Part shown: positions 48,641 to 60,228 of the stretch, piece by piece
Position numbering within the stretch: the stretch's first letter is position 1
Layout: each line of letters begins with the position of its first letter
Source of the DNA: Morella rubra
Lineage: Eukaryota; Streptophyta; Magnoliopsida; Fagales; Myricaceae
Assembly (NCBI GenBank): GCA_003952965.2
Contig: CM025854.1
Coordinates: 2,825,788-2,889,787, forward strand
Length of the DNA stretch: 64,000 nucleotides
Direction of reading: 5' to 3'
Notes under the pieces: generated by a model
The model's input: only the letters and a program-made list of their open reading frames with translations
What the model was told of the DNA's origin: nothing
Databases searched by the model: none
Position numbers and translations under genes: made by a program

Positions 48641-49574
48641 TTTTACACGACTTTTGGAAAGTCTCACTTAAGAAAAAAAAAAAGTTCTAATGAATCCAAA
48701 GAAAACCGCAAATTATAGCCACAATCAATATGCATTTCATGCATGCACAAAATGGTCTCTAAGCAATATAGAACATGTACAGTTCTTGAAAGCTGATGGC
48801 CATAGTAGAAAAGAAGGAAGAAATGAAGTTCTAGGTGGATTAAGTAACCGTAAAGTCCACATGGGTGGAGTTGAGTAGAGAAAAGAGTACCTCTAAGCAG
48901 GTGCCAACGTAAAAATAATATGGAATCCAACAAACTGCCAGAGCAACTACCAAAATCATCCTGAAAAGAAAACAAAATGTTAACTTATGGACGCTGAAAA
49001 TTGCAAATAAGAAATGCTTTGTATACCAAAGTCATCACACAAGATTCTTGATGTGTTGCACTGCATGTTCCGTGCATTGCTTCGAAAGTGAAGGGCTGAA
49101 ATTGAGATGTAACATATTGTTTATCTTTTGGCAAATAAAATGTCTCCCAAAGATGGACAAAAAAACCATTGGCCAAAATGCCCCTTTGGTATGTCCAACA
49201 AATTATCAGTAGTTTAGTACAAAGCAAGTTTAGTAAATGTTTTTGTATGAGAGCAATTGAAGTTGCAGGAAGGACACTAGCCCTGTTCTAGGCAAAAGTG
49301 GGCCAAGGGTTTTCCAGAAAGTGGCGTTCGACTCCCAAACTTCTTGGTGAAGCATCAAACCAAGTTGTGTGTAAGCCTAAGAGTGTTGTGAAAATTAGTA
49401 GAATGAGCCTAAAGTGTCAAATGATCAATATATTACTGCCCAAAACTCAGAGAATACCATATGGACAGGAACTAATGTTAGATCACACCTCAAGAAGCAA
49501 ATTATATGGAAGCAAACCCTGAATGTTATCCCAACTGCATAGGAGGACTGGTTGAGACTTGAGTAGAACATGTT
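48641..49574. other. unassigned stretch left of the LINE tail
   Basis: No family is recognised. On the minus strand the segment about 48893-48962 is bounded by TTTTCTTTTCAG and a GT donor. In one frame it reads MILVVALAVCWIPYYFYVG, a hydrophobic helix-like stretch, so it may be a relic exon of a membrane protein. From 49541 it matches 30981 onward. Confidence 0.35.
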
Positions 49575-50600
49575 AAATGATTATTATTTTTCTTGGTAAA
49601 TGCAAACAAAAGCAAACAAACAAAACAGAGCCGAATAGAAGGAGACATTCAGGGAGGTTGGGGGAGATTATCACAAGAAAAGATTTCAACAGGAATATAA
49701 GAAGAGGGAATGGTCCCAGTAATATCTTCTGTAATAAGCCAAGCCGCCACCCTGTGTGCCATTTCATTAGCAGTTCAGCGAACATGGGAAATGCTCCAGC
49801 ATCCATCTTGAATCTAGAAAAAGATGAGTTTCCAAGATGATCAGCTCAATAGTACGCAAGTCGTGGTTTCTCCCGTTGATAGCATCACACACGGCCAGAC
49901 AGTCACCCTCAAAGGTAATGAGGTGCTAGTCGAGAAGGATAGCCTCCCCAACAATGAAAAGAGCTGCATGGGCTTCTCCTGCTAGAGGAGTACCTGAGAG
50001 GAAAACTCTTTGTCCAAGCAAAGAGTAAAGAGCCGTTTGAATCCCTGCAAACAGCCGCTACCATGGAGAGATGATTCCGAATAGCCACATCAAAGTTTAT
50101 TTTCCACCCTTGCAAACTCGGAGGGAACCAACCAATAACTGGTTTACCAACAGAACAAAGGGACCAAGCTGCAGAATGCTCAGCATAGAGCCTTCTAACT
50201 TTAATCACAATAGCTGCAGCATTAATAGCTACCTCATTATGCACCAATTGATTTCTGGAGTACCAGATAGCATCCATAAGAATAGATGAGAACCTAATAA
50301 AATTCAGGACCTGATCAGGGGGAATGCCGAAGGCCTTATCAGGTTCTAGAATCAACTTGATTCGTTACTCAATAGAATTACCTTGTAGGGAATGTGAAAC
50401 AAAGGTCCAGAGGGATTCTCTCCGGGCAATGATCGCCAACGGGCAAAGGAAGAAAAGGTGGAGGAGGGATTCCTCACCATTTTTACAGAACAGACAGATG
50501 GTAAAATCAGAGTCCAGAGCCAGAGATCGACCAATATTTGCTCTGCAAGGGAGCAAGTTCCGGGCTATTTTCCACAGAAATAGTTTTTGATTTTCCGGCA
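49575..50600 (-). mobile_element. LINE tail: zf-RVT and RNase H region, 5'-truncated
   Basis: The minus strand encodes NQKLFLWKIARNLLPCRANI and TICLFCKNGEESLLHLFFLC (zf-RVT pattern), then the linker MILEPDKAFGIPPDQVLNFI, and RNase H (WKINFDVAIRNHLSMVAAVC, later NEMAHRVAAWLI). The terminal stop is near 49660 and a short 3' UTR follows. Frames are shifted several times. The poly(A) tail is poor (AAAATAATAATC) and target-site duplications are unclear. The paralogous site at about 31000 lacks it. A 372-bp piece was copied to 13153-13524. Confidence 0.82.
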
Positions 50601-51678
50601 AAGGATCCTATCCAACATTAAAACAGGTGTCAGGGGCAGGGTATTGGTGTTTCAGGTTCAATTAGCATCAGAGAACAACAAGAGCATACCATGATATGGG
50701 AACTCTACAGAGAGGAGGCGATGACAAAGCAACGGCTAGCGTAATTGATAAACGCAAACTAGTTTGTTAAGCTCACCATATTTGCGCAAGTCTGGCTGAA
50801 ACTTTAAACTGGCAAGCTCCATAAGAGTAAAGCCAGAGCTCAGTAAGCCCACAGCCTATCACATTAATTTGATGAATGTCCAGGCCAATCCAATTAACAC
50901 TCTCTTTTGGTCTTTTAAGCATTACAGTGCGACAATAACCATTAACAGTAACACGTGAAGCTTTAAGTAATAGTCATAAATGAGGAAAGAAAAATAATAA
51001 AGAAGCATCGCCTCATACAAGATAGTATTATCCATGGGAGATCATTGCCAATTACAGAGTAAGCTGCTACTCTACTGTAAAAACTTTTACCACGGTTCTT
51101 ACAGTTCATAGTATATATACGTTGCCACATACTTTTTCATATAAATACAAAAGTACAGTTCTTCTACAGAATGTATCAAGAAACAAAGGTCTTACCTTGA
51201 AACACTTCACAAGAACTGAATGTATGCAATCATAAAAACTCTGCATTAAGAAACAATGTTATGCCCTTATGATGGCTTATTAAAGAGAAAACACATTTAG
51301 TGGATCAAGAAAAACACTTCCATGTTTCCATATAACAAAAACTTTTATTGGATATAATAAAAGTAATATACTATTTCTCAACCGTTACATTGAGTATACA
51401 ATTAGTAAAAGAATGTGTACTTATTCAACTCAATACAAGTACAAAAATCTTCATGTCCCTGAAATGATCGACAAACTCATTGAAATAGATATTGAATTTA
51501 CAGTCTTATCGGACAACAAAAGGGTGTCTTTTTTTCAATTACTGTGGGTCAAAGATGTCTCCATCAATAAGAAAACACGGTAGAAGAGCATACTTCAAAA
51601 AACTGCAATGCTCTAACTTACCATCTTTTGTAGTGTTGATGCTAAATAATTGAAAAAAAGTCAACCTTTTCCCTGTAA
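50601..51678. other. downstream flank of the PPR gene
   Basis: 50601-50697 continues the segment shared with 31000-31128. The rest, to the PPR stop codon at 51679, is AT-rich and holds no ORF of note. It should contain the PPR 3' UTR. The duplicated copy at 13.5 kb lacks it. Confidence 0.5.
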
Positions 51679-54240
51679 TCACATCACCAACGTTTGTGGG
51701 TGCATTGAAATGTAGAGTTGAGGTACATAACCCTCTTTTCTTAGCTCTAGCAGAAGACTCTTAAGTACCGCATATATCTCAGCAGACTCTGGGTGACTTC
51801 CATCTGTGGCAACAAAACTATGAGTGGTGTTGTTGATGTCAATCCAGCTGTGCCCAGGGACCTTCTGTACTTGTCTTTCTTTCATTAAACTCCGTATCTT
51901 AAGCACATTCCCCCACTCTCCAGCATCAGCATGCACATTTGAAAGTAATACATAGTAGCCAGAATTTTGAGGGTCTAATTCGAAAAGACGTCTAGAAGCT
52001 ACTTCAGCAAGCTCGACATTGCAATGGACCCGACAGGCACCAAGCAATGTGCCCCAAACACCAGCATCTGGAGCAAATGGCATACCGCTTATAGTTTCAA
52101 ATGCTTTATTCAACAGACCAGCACGTCCAAACAAATCCACCATGCATGCATAATGCTCCATTCTTGCTGGGATTCCAAATTCCTCAGTCATGGAACAGAA
52201 ATATCGAGCCCCATCATCAACTCGGCCCACATGACCACAAGCAGATATTATAGCAAGAAAGGTAACATGGTCAGGCAATATCCCGCTTTCCAGCATTTTA
52301 TTGAACAAAGAGAGACAGTCCTTAAGGCGTCCATGGTTCCCATAAGCAGAAATTATGCTATTCCATGAAACTTCATTCTTCCCCTGCATCACATCAAACA
52401 CACGGCAAGCAGACTCCAGGTTTCCACATTTAGCATACGTGTCTATCAGTGCACTCTCAGTGATCAGATCAGAGCTGAATGAACCTTTAACCATGAAACC
52501 ATGGATTTGTTTTCCATAATGGAGCGAAGGTAAGTTTGCACATGCAGATAGAGCAGCTGATATGCTCACACAATCGTACTTGTTTCCTTCCATCCCCATA
52601 TGACGAAAGAGTTCAATGGCTTCTTCTGCTTTTCCATTCTGGCTACAGCTTGTGATCATTGAGTTCCAGCAAACAGTATCCCTTTCCGACATCCTTTTGA
52701 AAATATGACGAGAAAGATCCACTCGTCCACATTTAGCATACATGTCCATAATTGCACTCCCCACATGACACTTCAGGCCAAGGTCATTCTTGAGGATGTT
52801 ACAATGCAATTCCTTCCCCAATTTCAGAGCAGCCAAACCAGCACAAGCGGGCAGAACACTTGCCAAGGTGACAGAATTTGGCCTCATCTTCTCTTTGAGT
52901 AACCACCTGAAAATTTCCAAAGCATTGCTACTCAGTCCATTAAGTACAAACCCTGAAATCATAGCTGTGCACATTATGACATCAACTGTGTCACTTTCGC
53001 TGAAAATCTTGCTTGCCATCCCCACATCCCTGCACTTAAAGTATATATCAATAAGTGCACTCTTCACAAACAGATCCAAAGGCACACCGTGTCTTATTAT
53101 GTAACCATGAATTTCCGTACCTTGTTTGAGACATGCTGATTCAGTAACTGATGGAAGGAAGCTGGCAAAGGTGATAGAGTCTGGTTTGACACCAAGAGAT
53201 ATCATCTGATGAAACAGATGAGAAGCCTCATCCATAAACCCATTTTGGACAAATCCAGAAATCATGCCATTCCAAGTGACCAAATCATTTTGTGGCATCA
53301 TATCAAACAACTTACACGCATCAACTAAATACCTGCATTTTGAATACATAGCTAACAATGTGTTAGCCACAGGAGGGTCCAACTCCAACCCACACTTAAC
53401 AACAAGACCATGAAGCTCGGTACCCAAGCCAATCCTTGCTTCTGAGGCACAAACTGACAATATACAAGCAAATGTCACCGAGTTGGGCCTAATTTCAGTT
53501 TTTCTCATTTCCAAAAACATTTCAAGAGCACTAATATTATCTCCAATTTTCACATAGCCATTAAGCATGACATTCCATAGAACAGCATCTTTATGCGGCA
53601 TTTTATCAAACAAACATCGCGCATCTCTTATACAATCGTTCTCCGCGTACAACTTGATCAACGAACTACCCGCAAACACATCCAACTCAAAACCCATCAA
53701 CCGAATCGTTCCATGAACTAACTTACCCAAACTTACATTATTCAAACCACTACAAGCTTTAATCACATGAGGAAACGTATACTTATCAGGAGAATTACCA
53801 CAACCCAACATCTTAAAGTAAAACAACAAGGCAAAATCGAACTGACCCAGCATTGTAAACGCTCTAATCATCCAATTCCAAGGCAAAGCAAAAGACCTCA
53901 GTTCAAGATTATAGAACATATTCTTAGCATCCATAAAGCTGCCACAAAGAACGTACATACCCAAAACCCTGCCACCCAGAAGGCCATTGTTGCCAATCGC
54001 ACTGACAACAACACGGGCATGAACTTGCTTTCCTTGTCGAAGAACAGAAGGGTCACAACAAGCTAGCAAGATGGATTTCAGTTGGCTTGCTAAAGCCGGT
54101 TCGTTATCTGGGTACAACGAAGCAGATGGGGGTTTAACGTGTTTGCAGTTGGTATGTACGAATTTTGCCAGTGAAATTCCGGAGAAACGTGAATAAATTG
54201 GAACTAAGAATTTGAGGTGCATTTTCTTTAAGTAGAACAA
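51679..54240 (-). CDS. pentatricopeptide repeat protein, PLS class with E/E+ C-terminus, full length
   Basis: A single 853-residue intronless frame begins MFYLKKMHLKFLVPIYSRF, a plausible organelle-targeting start rich in basic and hydroxylated residues. Repeated PLS-type motifs run from about residue 60, for example DKYTFPHVIKACSGLNNVSL, DAVLWNVMLNGYVKIGDNIS, DLVTWNGMISGFVQNGFMDE and NEVSWNSIISAYGNHGRLKD. The C-terminus PDAGVWGTLLGACRVHCNVE, YYVLLSNVHADAGEWGNV and KVPGHSWIDI is the E/E+ region, and there is no DYW deaminase domain. Such proteins bind organelle RNA and often direct C-to-U editing with DYW partners; the target here is unknown. Overall it resembles the Arabidopsis At4g21300 type (from memory). 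It is divergent from TOC90, with about 1.4 kb between PPR ATG and TOC90 first exon. Confidence 0.92.
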   Translation of the reverse strand: MFYLKKMHLKFLVPIYSRFSGISLAKFVHTNCKHVKPPSASLYPDNEPALASQLKSILLACCDPSVLRQGKQVHARVVVSAIGNNGLLGGRVLGMYVLCGSFMDAKNMFYNLELRSFALPWNWMIRAFTMLGQFDFALLFYFKMLGCGNSPDKYTFPHVIKACSGLNNVSLGKLVHGTIRLMGFELDVFAGSSLIKLYAENDCIRDARCLFDKMPHKDAVLWNVMLNGYVKIGDNISALEMFLEMRKTEIRPNSVTFACILSVCASEARIGLGTELHGLVVKCGLELDPPVANTLLAMYSKCRYLVDACKLFDMMPQNDLVTWNGMISGFVQNGFMDEASHLFHQMISLGVKPDSITFASFLPSVTESACLKQGTEIHGYIIRHGVPLDLFVKSALIDIYFKCRDVGMASKIFSESDTVDVIMCTAMISGFVLNGLSSNALEIFRWLLKEKMRPNSVTLASVLPACAGLAALKLGKELHCNILKNDLGLKCHVGSAIMDMYAKCGRVDLSRHIFKRMSERDTVCWNSMITSCSQNGKAEEAIELFRHMGMEGNKYDCVSISAALSACANLPSLHYGKQIHGFMVKGSFSSDLITESALIDTYAKCGNLESACRVFDVMQGKNEVSWNSIISAYGNHGRLKDCLSLFNKMLESGILPDHVTFLAIISACGHVGRVDDGARYFCSMTEEFGIPARMEHYACMVDLFGRAGLLNKAFETISGMPFAPDAGVWGTLLGACRVHCNVELAEVASRRLFELDPQNSGYYVLLSNVHADAGEWGNVLKIRSLMKERQVQKVPGHSWIDINNTTHSFVATDGSHPESAEIYAVLKSLLLELRKEGYVPQLYISMHPQTLVM

Positions 54241-55647
54241 AACTCTTTCGTGGGTGGCGACGTCGCCTAATTCCCCTTGCTCCCTCTAAATTTACAAAGC
54301 CGCACTGCTTTCACCTCACTACATCCCGTTCAATTTGGGCCTAGTGCACGCGCGGGCGGGCACCGCCATATTCTTGGCCGTTGGTGACGTGGCAAGGCGC
54401 GTTTTGAAAAGCAAAAGAGGTTGCCAACGGTCAGCAAATACCATTACCTCAGACGCCATGGTTCATAAAACCATACTACCATAGGCCACATAATATCGGT
54501 AACGGAGTTGAATTGTGTGTCTATTTTTGAAAAAATCTTCTTTGTTTTCTTTACAAATTGTGTGTTTAAGTTTGATAAACTTTCTTTTATTATTTAATTG
54601 GTTATATTTTTTCTGTCACATATTTAAAAAAGAGTAAATATATTTTTCACTCATAAAATACTATAAATTTTATACTTTGCACCTAAATTACTATTTTCGA
54701 GACATTTCACTTTTTAACTACTAATTTTAGACATTTTATAAAAAAAATTAAATTTTTAGACATTTTATATCTTCTACTTACTAATATTAGATATACCCTC
54801 TGTCTAAAAATAATACTTCAATAATTTAATGAATTGACAATAATATCTTTAATATATGCAAAGTGAGTAAAATACAGAATCAATAGTAATTTGAAAGTGA
54901 AAAATACATATCCATCAAAAAAAATCTACTACTTATGTATGCAGACCTCTAAATTTATTGAATTTCCGAAAGATTAAAAAAAAAAAAAAGGATGACTACA
55001 AATTGTATCCTACTTTCAATATATATATATATATCTAGAGAGAGAGAGCACACTTTTTCTATTTTTGGAACGGGCATTGCATATACATATTGACTATAAC
55101 ACTGTTCAGAATTATATTCTAATACTTTAGAACATTATCAAACGTGTTTCTATTTGTTATTAAAATTAGTAAGATATCTCTAGAGTACCGTAGTAACAAC
55201 ATATTGATTTTACATATTGATTATAAAACGTGTTCCGTAATCAGTTCCACTGATTACTATTAAGCATTTTTTACTTTTGGAACAAGATTTGAGAGACAAA
55301 CTTTCATTATCTTACATTATAAGAATTGACCGTTTCATAACGAGGGCAGAGGATTTTATTTCAAAATAATACAATTTTTAAATTTCAATTTCGAAGCATT
55401 TAAAATTAAAAAGAAAAACATCACTCTTAATTCTTTAAAGTTATATTAAAATATTAAAAAGAAGTCTAAATTATCAAAATCTTGACATTTAACTTTAAAT
55501 TATCAAAATACATATATTGGCTTTGTCAAAAATCTCACAGTTGAACTACCCAGAAAATTAAGTTATGTGTTGCAAAATGACATATATATTAAATATTTCA
55601 ATGTAATTTATATGTTAAAACTGAAAATTCTTTAAAAAAAAATATAG
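54241..55647. promoter_or_regulatory. shared upstream region of the PPR and TOC90 genes
   Basis: The two plastid/organelle-related genes are head to head across this region. Near the PPR start are TGGGCC at 54336-54341, a site-II motif often found in genes for organelle proteins, and GACGTGGC at 54386-54393 (G-box/ABRE-like). Further on is a degenerate piece of the long-TIR MITE family (about 54631-54868) and an (AT)n(AG)n simple repeat near 55020-55050. Whether one bidirectional promoter or two separate ones operate is not visible. Confidence 0.5.
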
Positions 55648-56032
55648 TTGTCGACTCTATGGTCAGTATCCTCGTTGTACACGTGGAACAAAAAGGACCC
55701 CCACCCCCCAAGAAAAATAAAAAAGCAAACTCAGAAGCAAGGTTCTTTTATCTGTCTTATCGCGTTTGGTTCGTCTTCCAGAGCCTCAGCCTCAGCCTCG
55801 CTCGCTCTTCATTTTCACCAAACACGTTACCCGAAGTTGGAATTCGGATCCATAATCGGATCCCATATTTTCGTTTCCCATGTTGTGGTGAACCTGGTTT
55901 CCTTCCCGGACTGTATACTTTCTCTTAGGGTTTCGAAGCCGTCAAGTTTTCCATTACGAATATGGTCTTTGGTCGCTGAGGCTGGCACTGTCCAATTCAG
56001 GGTTATTAGCTCGGAGTCAGTTGAGATTTGAG
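55648..56032 (+). other. probable noncoding first exon of TOC90
   Basis: A GC-richer stretch that ends GATTTGAG before GTAAAC at 56032/56033 fits a 5' UTR exon. The following intron would run to TTTGCAG at 56891, six bases before the ATG at 56897. The exon start is uncertain. The same exon is present at 16298-16682 without the gene. Confidence 0.5.
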
Positions 56033-56896
56033 GTAAACATTTACCTCAAGTTTTAGTGTTCCTTAGAAAAGATTTTGTTGGACTTTGTATTTTTTTGATG
56101 GCTGAACGCGTATTAAATGGGACGTTTGTTACTGTGCGGTGACTTTGTCTCTTTGGTATCCGATTGAATTTTTTATATATATATGCAATTGTTGTATATT
56201 ATCAATTGTAGACTTTGCTTAGCAGCAGCAGGCCTAGGAGGCTATAGTTAGTTGCTTCTCAATTTAATTTTCTGCTTCTCGCTGTCTAATTTTCCGTGGA
56301 AGTTGAGGGATCAAATAGGATTCTCGGTTTCGGTTTTCAAGTTTCTGTTGCAGACTGTGTAAGAAAATAGCTACTATTTTTTGGCAATTTAATAAAGGAG
56401 TCAAGTCTGCTAGGAAATTTGAAGATGGCGTCTAATATTAGTTGACTGCATATGCAGCAGCTCTTGCTGAATGGATGATCAATGGAGGTCAAAAATTTTC
56501 CAAGTTGCATTCTGTAGAAAGTAAGGGAAAATTGAAGTCGAGCTATTTCTCTGTCCAATATCTCAATGTAAAGGTTTAAGAAGATATTCAATAATTTTGG
56601 TTTTCGTTGTGAAACTGAAATGGTGAAGAAATTTTCTTGTCTTTTGATTGGATAAACCAACACTTTTAATTGATTCATGATTTATGATGTACCTCTATTG
56701 TGAACTGTTTACCCATTTAATTTCCTAGACTTCTTGGGATTGATTCTCAAACTTTATAGCTCGGTCCATCTTCTCTTCCATCTGCTCCATGAAGGTTTTG
56801 AATCATGGAGTACCTTGGATACTCCTTATGTTCTTTTCATACCATATTACCAGTGATTCTGATTGTGATAGTTATTTGTGACTCTTTGCAGGAAGG

Positions 56897-59800
56897 ATGA
56901 AGAGTGTTAGGGATTGGGTGTTTACTCAATTGGTTTCCAAGTCTTTAGTCTCATCTAGACCACTGTCTGGCAGTGACAGTTTTTTCAATGAGGGACTTCC
57001 GGATGAAGAATCTCATGACCAAGGTACTACCTTATCTCCAATCCTTTTTTGTGTGTGTTGAAGATTGACTTTTTAGTTGTAATTGTAGATGAATGATTAT
57101 AAGAATAGGCAGCGAAAAAAATAGAAAGATAAAACTACTTTACTTGTTATTAGAGTTATCTTTCAATTTTTGGATGTTATTTTGATTGTTGGGATGAGTG
57201 GATTGTAAGAGGCTTTCCATACTTAAATGAGGCTTGCCAGTACAATATGGTTCGCATTTCAGGCTCATCAAGCTCAAACCTGTCGAGTTTCTGTTTCTTT
57301 TCAAAATTGAGGTAGCCTTTTGGCACGTTACCAAACGAAAGCAGTCACTATCAAACCACAGATATAAGACTAATCTATGCCACTCTACTTCTTATGAGAG
57401 GATAGGAGGAAAAAAAGACCAAAAAATTTAATGTACTAGCCTTCCCGCTTCTCTGTCACATCTGCAGTAATTTCTGAGAGATAGTAGATACCGCCTCATT
57501 TGTGATGGCTAGGATGGAGAGAGCAAATAGCATTCTATACGAAAATGTTTCAATTTCCTGGGAAGACCATTACATCTTGTACAATGACTGTAATGTTGTG
57601 AACAGAAAAATTGCTTTCGTTGACTTTAGCCTTGAGCTAATCTTCTTTGACCATTTTTGTTTGGTTTGGCCCCTCGAATTTACTACCTGGGTCCCTCTCA
57701 GTATAAATCCTGAATCTGAATGTGATGTAAATGGCCTTCTTAGTGAGTTATAGTAAACAGTGGAACTGACTATGAAACTACTGGCATGGTTCTCATCCAG
57801 GCCTTAGATCTCCATGTAATGATGTAATGAAATGTTGATCATCGACTTGATGATTGTTCAAAATTTGCTTCTAGTACTGCAACCAGTTTCCAGTATTGGA
57901 TTTGAAATTCTCTTATCTTGTTGCATCTTCTCAGATAAGAAGCTTATTTTCTGGTTACTTTTTTGGTTATGAGCAGCTCGTACAGCCAGTTTGGTAGCTC
58001 CTCCAGTTCTTCCTGATGCACCACACACTTCCAATGGTAATCTAGCGAATCAGCTCCTCCAGCAGGTTCCTATTGAAGACTCCTACCTGCCTCCTCATAG
58101 CTCTGATAAGAAAAAGAAGGATCCATTAATCAAGATTGAGGATCTCCAAGTTAAGTTATTCCGTCTTCTCCGACGGCTTGGGCAGTCACAGGAAAATCTT
58201 CTGGTTGCGAAGGTTTTATATCGAATACACCTAGCAACCCTGATACGAGCAGGGGAATCAGACTTGAAAAGAGCTAACCTCATGTGCAATAGAGCCAAAG
58301 CAAGAGCAGCAGAACAGGAAGCAGCTGGCCAGCCCGAACTGGATTTCTCATTTAGCATACTTGTCCTTGGGAAAACCGGAGTTGGCAAGAGTGCTACAAT
58401 AAATTCTTTGTTTGATCAAATGAAAACAATCACTGATGCATTTCGACCAGCTACTGATCGCATCCAAGAAGTTGTGGGAACTGTTAATGGGATTAGAGTT
58501 ACTGTAATTGACACCCCAGGTCTCTTGCCCTACTCTTCCACTAATGTGAGAAGAAATAAGAAGATTATGCTCTCTGTGAAAAGATTCATTAAAAAGTCAC
58601 CCCCAGATGTTGTTCTGTATTTTGAACGCCTTGATGTCCTCAATATGGGCTATAGTGATTTCCCCCTTTTGCAACTCATGACTGAAGTTTTTGGGACTCC
58701 AATTTGGTTCAACACCATTCTTGTCATGACTCACTCTTCCTCAGTGCTTCCTGAAGGACCTAATGGTTATCCTGCTAGTTATGAGTCGTATGTGACTCAA
58801 TGTACAGAGTTGGTGCAGCATCATATACACCAGGCAGTATCTGATTCAAGACTTGAAAACCCTGTACTTTTGGTTGAAAACCATCCCCAATGTGAGAAAA
58901 ATGTTATGGGGGAAAGAGTACTTCCAAATGGACTAGTTTGGAAATCTCAGTTCTTGCTATCATGCATTTGTACTAAAATTCTAGGCGATGTCAACTCCCT
59001 TTTGAAGTTTCAAAACAGCATTGAACTAGGACCATTAAGTACTCCTCGACTGCCATCTCTGCCCCATCTCCTGTCATCTCTTCTACGGCACCGCTCGATA
59101 TCAAGTCCAAATGGAATGGACGATGATATTGATGAGAGTTTACTTCTAGACACAGAGGAAGAAGATGAGTACGATCAATTGCCGCCAATCCGAATCCTGA
59201 CAAAAGCTCAGTTTGATAGATTGACGAACTTGCAGAAGAAGGACTATCTTGATGAGCTGGATTATCGGGAACTCCTTTATCTGAAGAAACAATTGAAGGA
59301 AGAGTACAAGAGGCAGAGGGAGAGTAGGCTTTCCAAAGAGGAAAGTTTGGTGAATGACGATAATGCTGATACCCAGCAGGCACCTCCAGAGGCAGTTTTG
59401 TTACCAGATATGGCAGTTCCCTCAAGTTTTGACTCAGATTGCCCTGTACATAGATATCGTTGCCTTGTCACGAGTGAACATTGGCTTGTGAGACCTGTTC
59501 TTGATCCCCAAGGAATGGACCACGATGTAGGCTTCGATGGAATAAGCCTGGAAACAGCTGCAGAAATAAACAAGAATGTCTTTGCCTCGGTCACAGGACA
59601 GATGAGCAAGGACAAGCAGGATTTCAGTATCCAGATGGAGTCTGCTGCAGCGTACATGGATCCCAGAGGGCCCACGTATTCTATTGGTCTTGATGCTCAA
59701 TCTTCTGGTAAAGATATGATCTACACAGTCCACAGCAACACAAAGCTGAGGACCCTGAAGCACAATATTGCTGACTGTGGTCTTTCTTTGACGTCTTTTG

Positions 59801-60228
59801 GGAACAAGTATTATGTTGGTGCAAAGCTTGAAGATACTGTAGCACTTGGGAAGAGATTGAAGTTTGTGGCTAATGCTGGGCGAATGGGGGGCCCTGGACA
59901 AGTGGCACACGGAGCTAGTGTTGAAGCTACTTTGAGAGGGAGTGAATACCCGATGAGAAAAGATAATGTAAGTCTGACATTGACCCTCCTCTCCTTCAAC
60001 AAAGAAGTGGTTTTGGGTGCAGGTTTACAGTCTGAACTCCGGCTGAGTAGAAGCTTAAGAGTGGCAGTTAATGCCAACCTGAATAGTCGCAAAATGGGAC
60101 AAGTTTGCATTAAGACAAGTAGCACAGAGCATTTGCAGATTGCTCTGGTCGCGGCTTTCACAATTTTCAAGGCTGTATTACGTAGACAGGCATCTGAAAA
60201 TAGTAGGGAAGCATTGGAAAGTGGATAA
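56897..60228 (+). CDS. TOC90: TOC90, chloroplast outer-envelope preprotein import receptor GTPase
   Basis: Coding exons 56897-57023 and 57977-60228 join in frame (CAAG before GT; GAGCAG before CTCGT) to give 792 residues, close to the 793 I recall for Arabidopsis TOC90. The start MKSVRDWVFTQLVSKSLVSS is typical of TOC90, which lacks the long acidic A domain of TOC159, TOC132 and TOC120. The AIG1/TOC34-type G domain has a P-loop GKTGVGKS at about 174-181, DTPG after VTVI, and MTHSS as G4-like motif. A charged coiled linker (ELLYLKKQLKEEYKRQRE) precedes the membrane-anchor M domain (GMDHDVGFDG, CGLSLTSFGNKYYVGAKLED). The protein acts in the TOC complex in import of precursors. The 953-bp intron 57024-57976 holds no gene. 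Confidence 0.95.

Noticed and set aside
53767-54066. ORF opposite the PPR gene, also at 14412-14711
   Set aside because: It is an antisense shadow of PPR coding sequence; codon pattern fits the minus strand.
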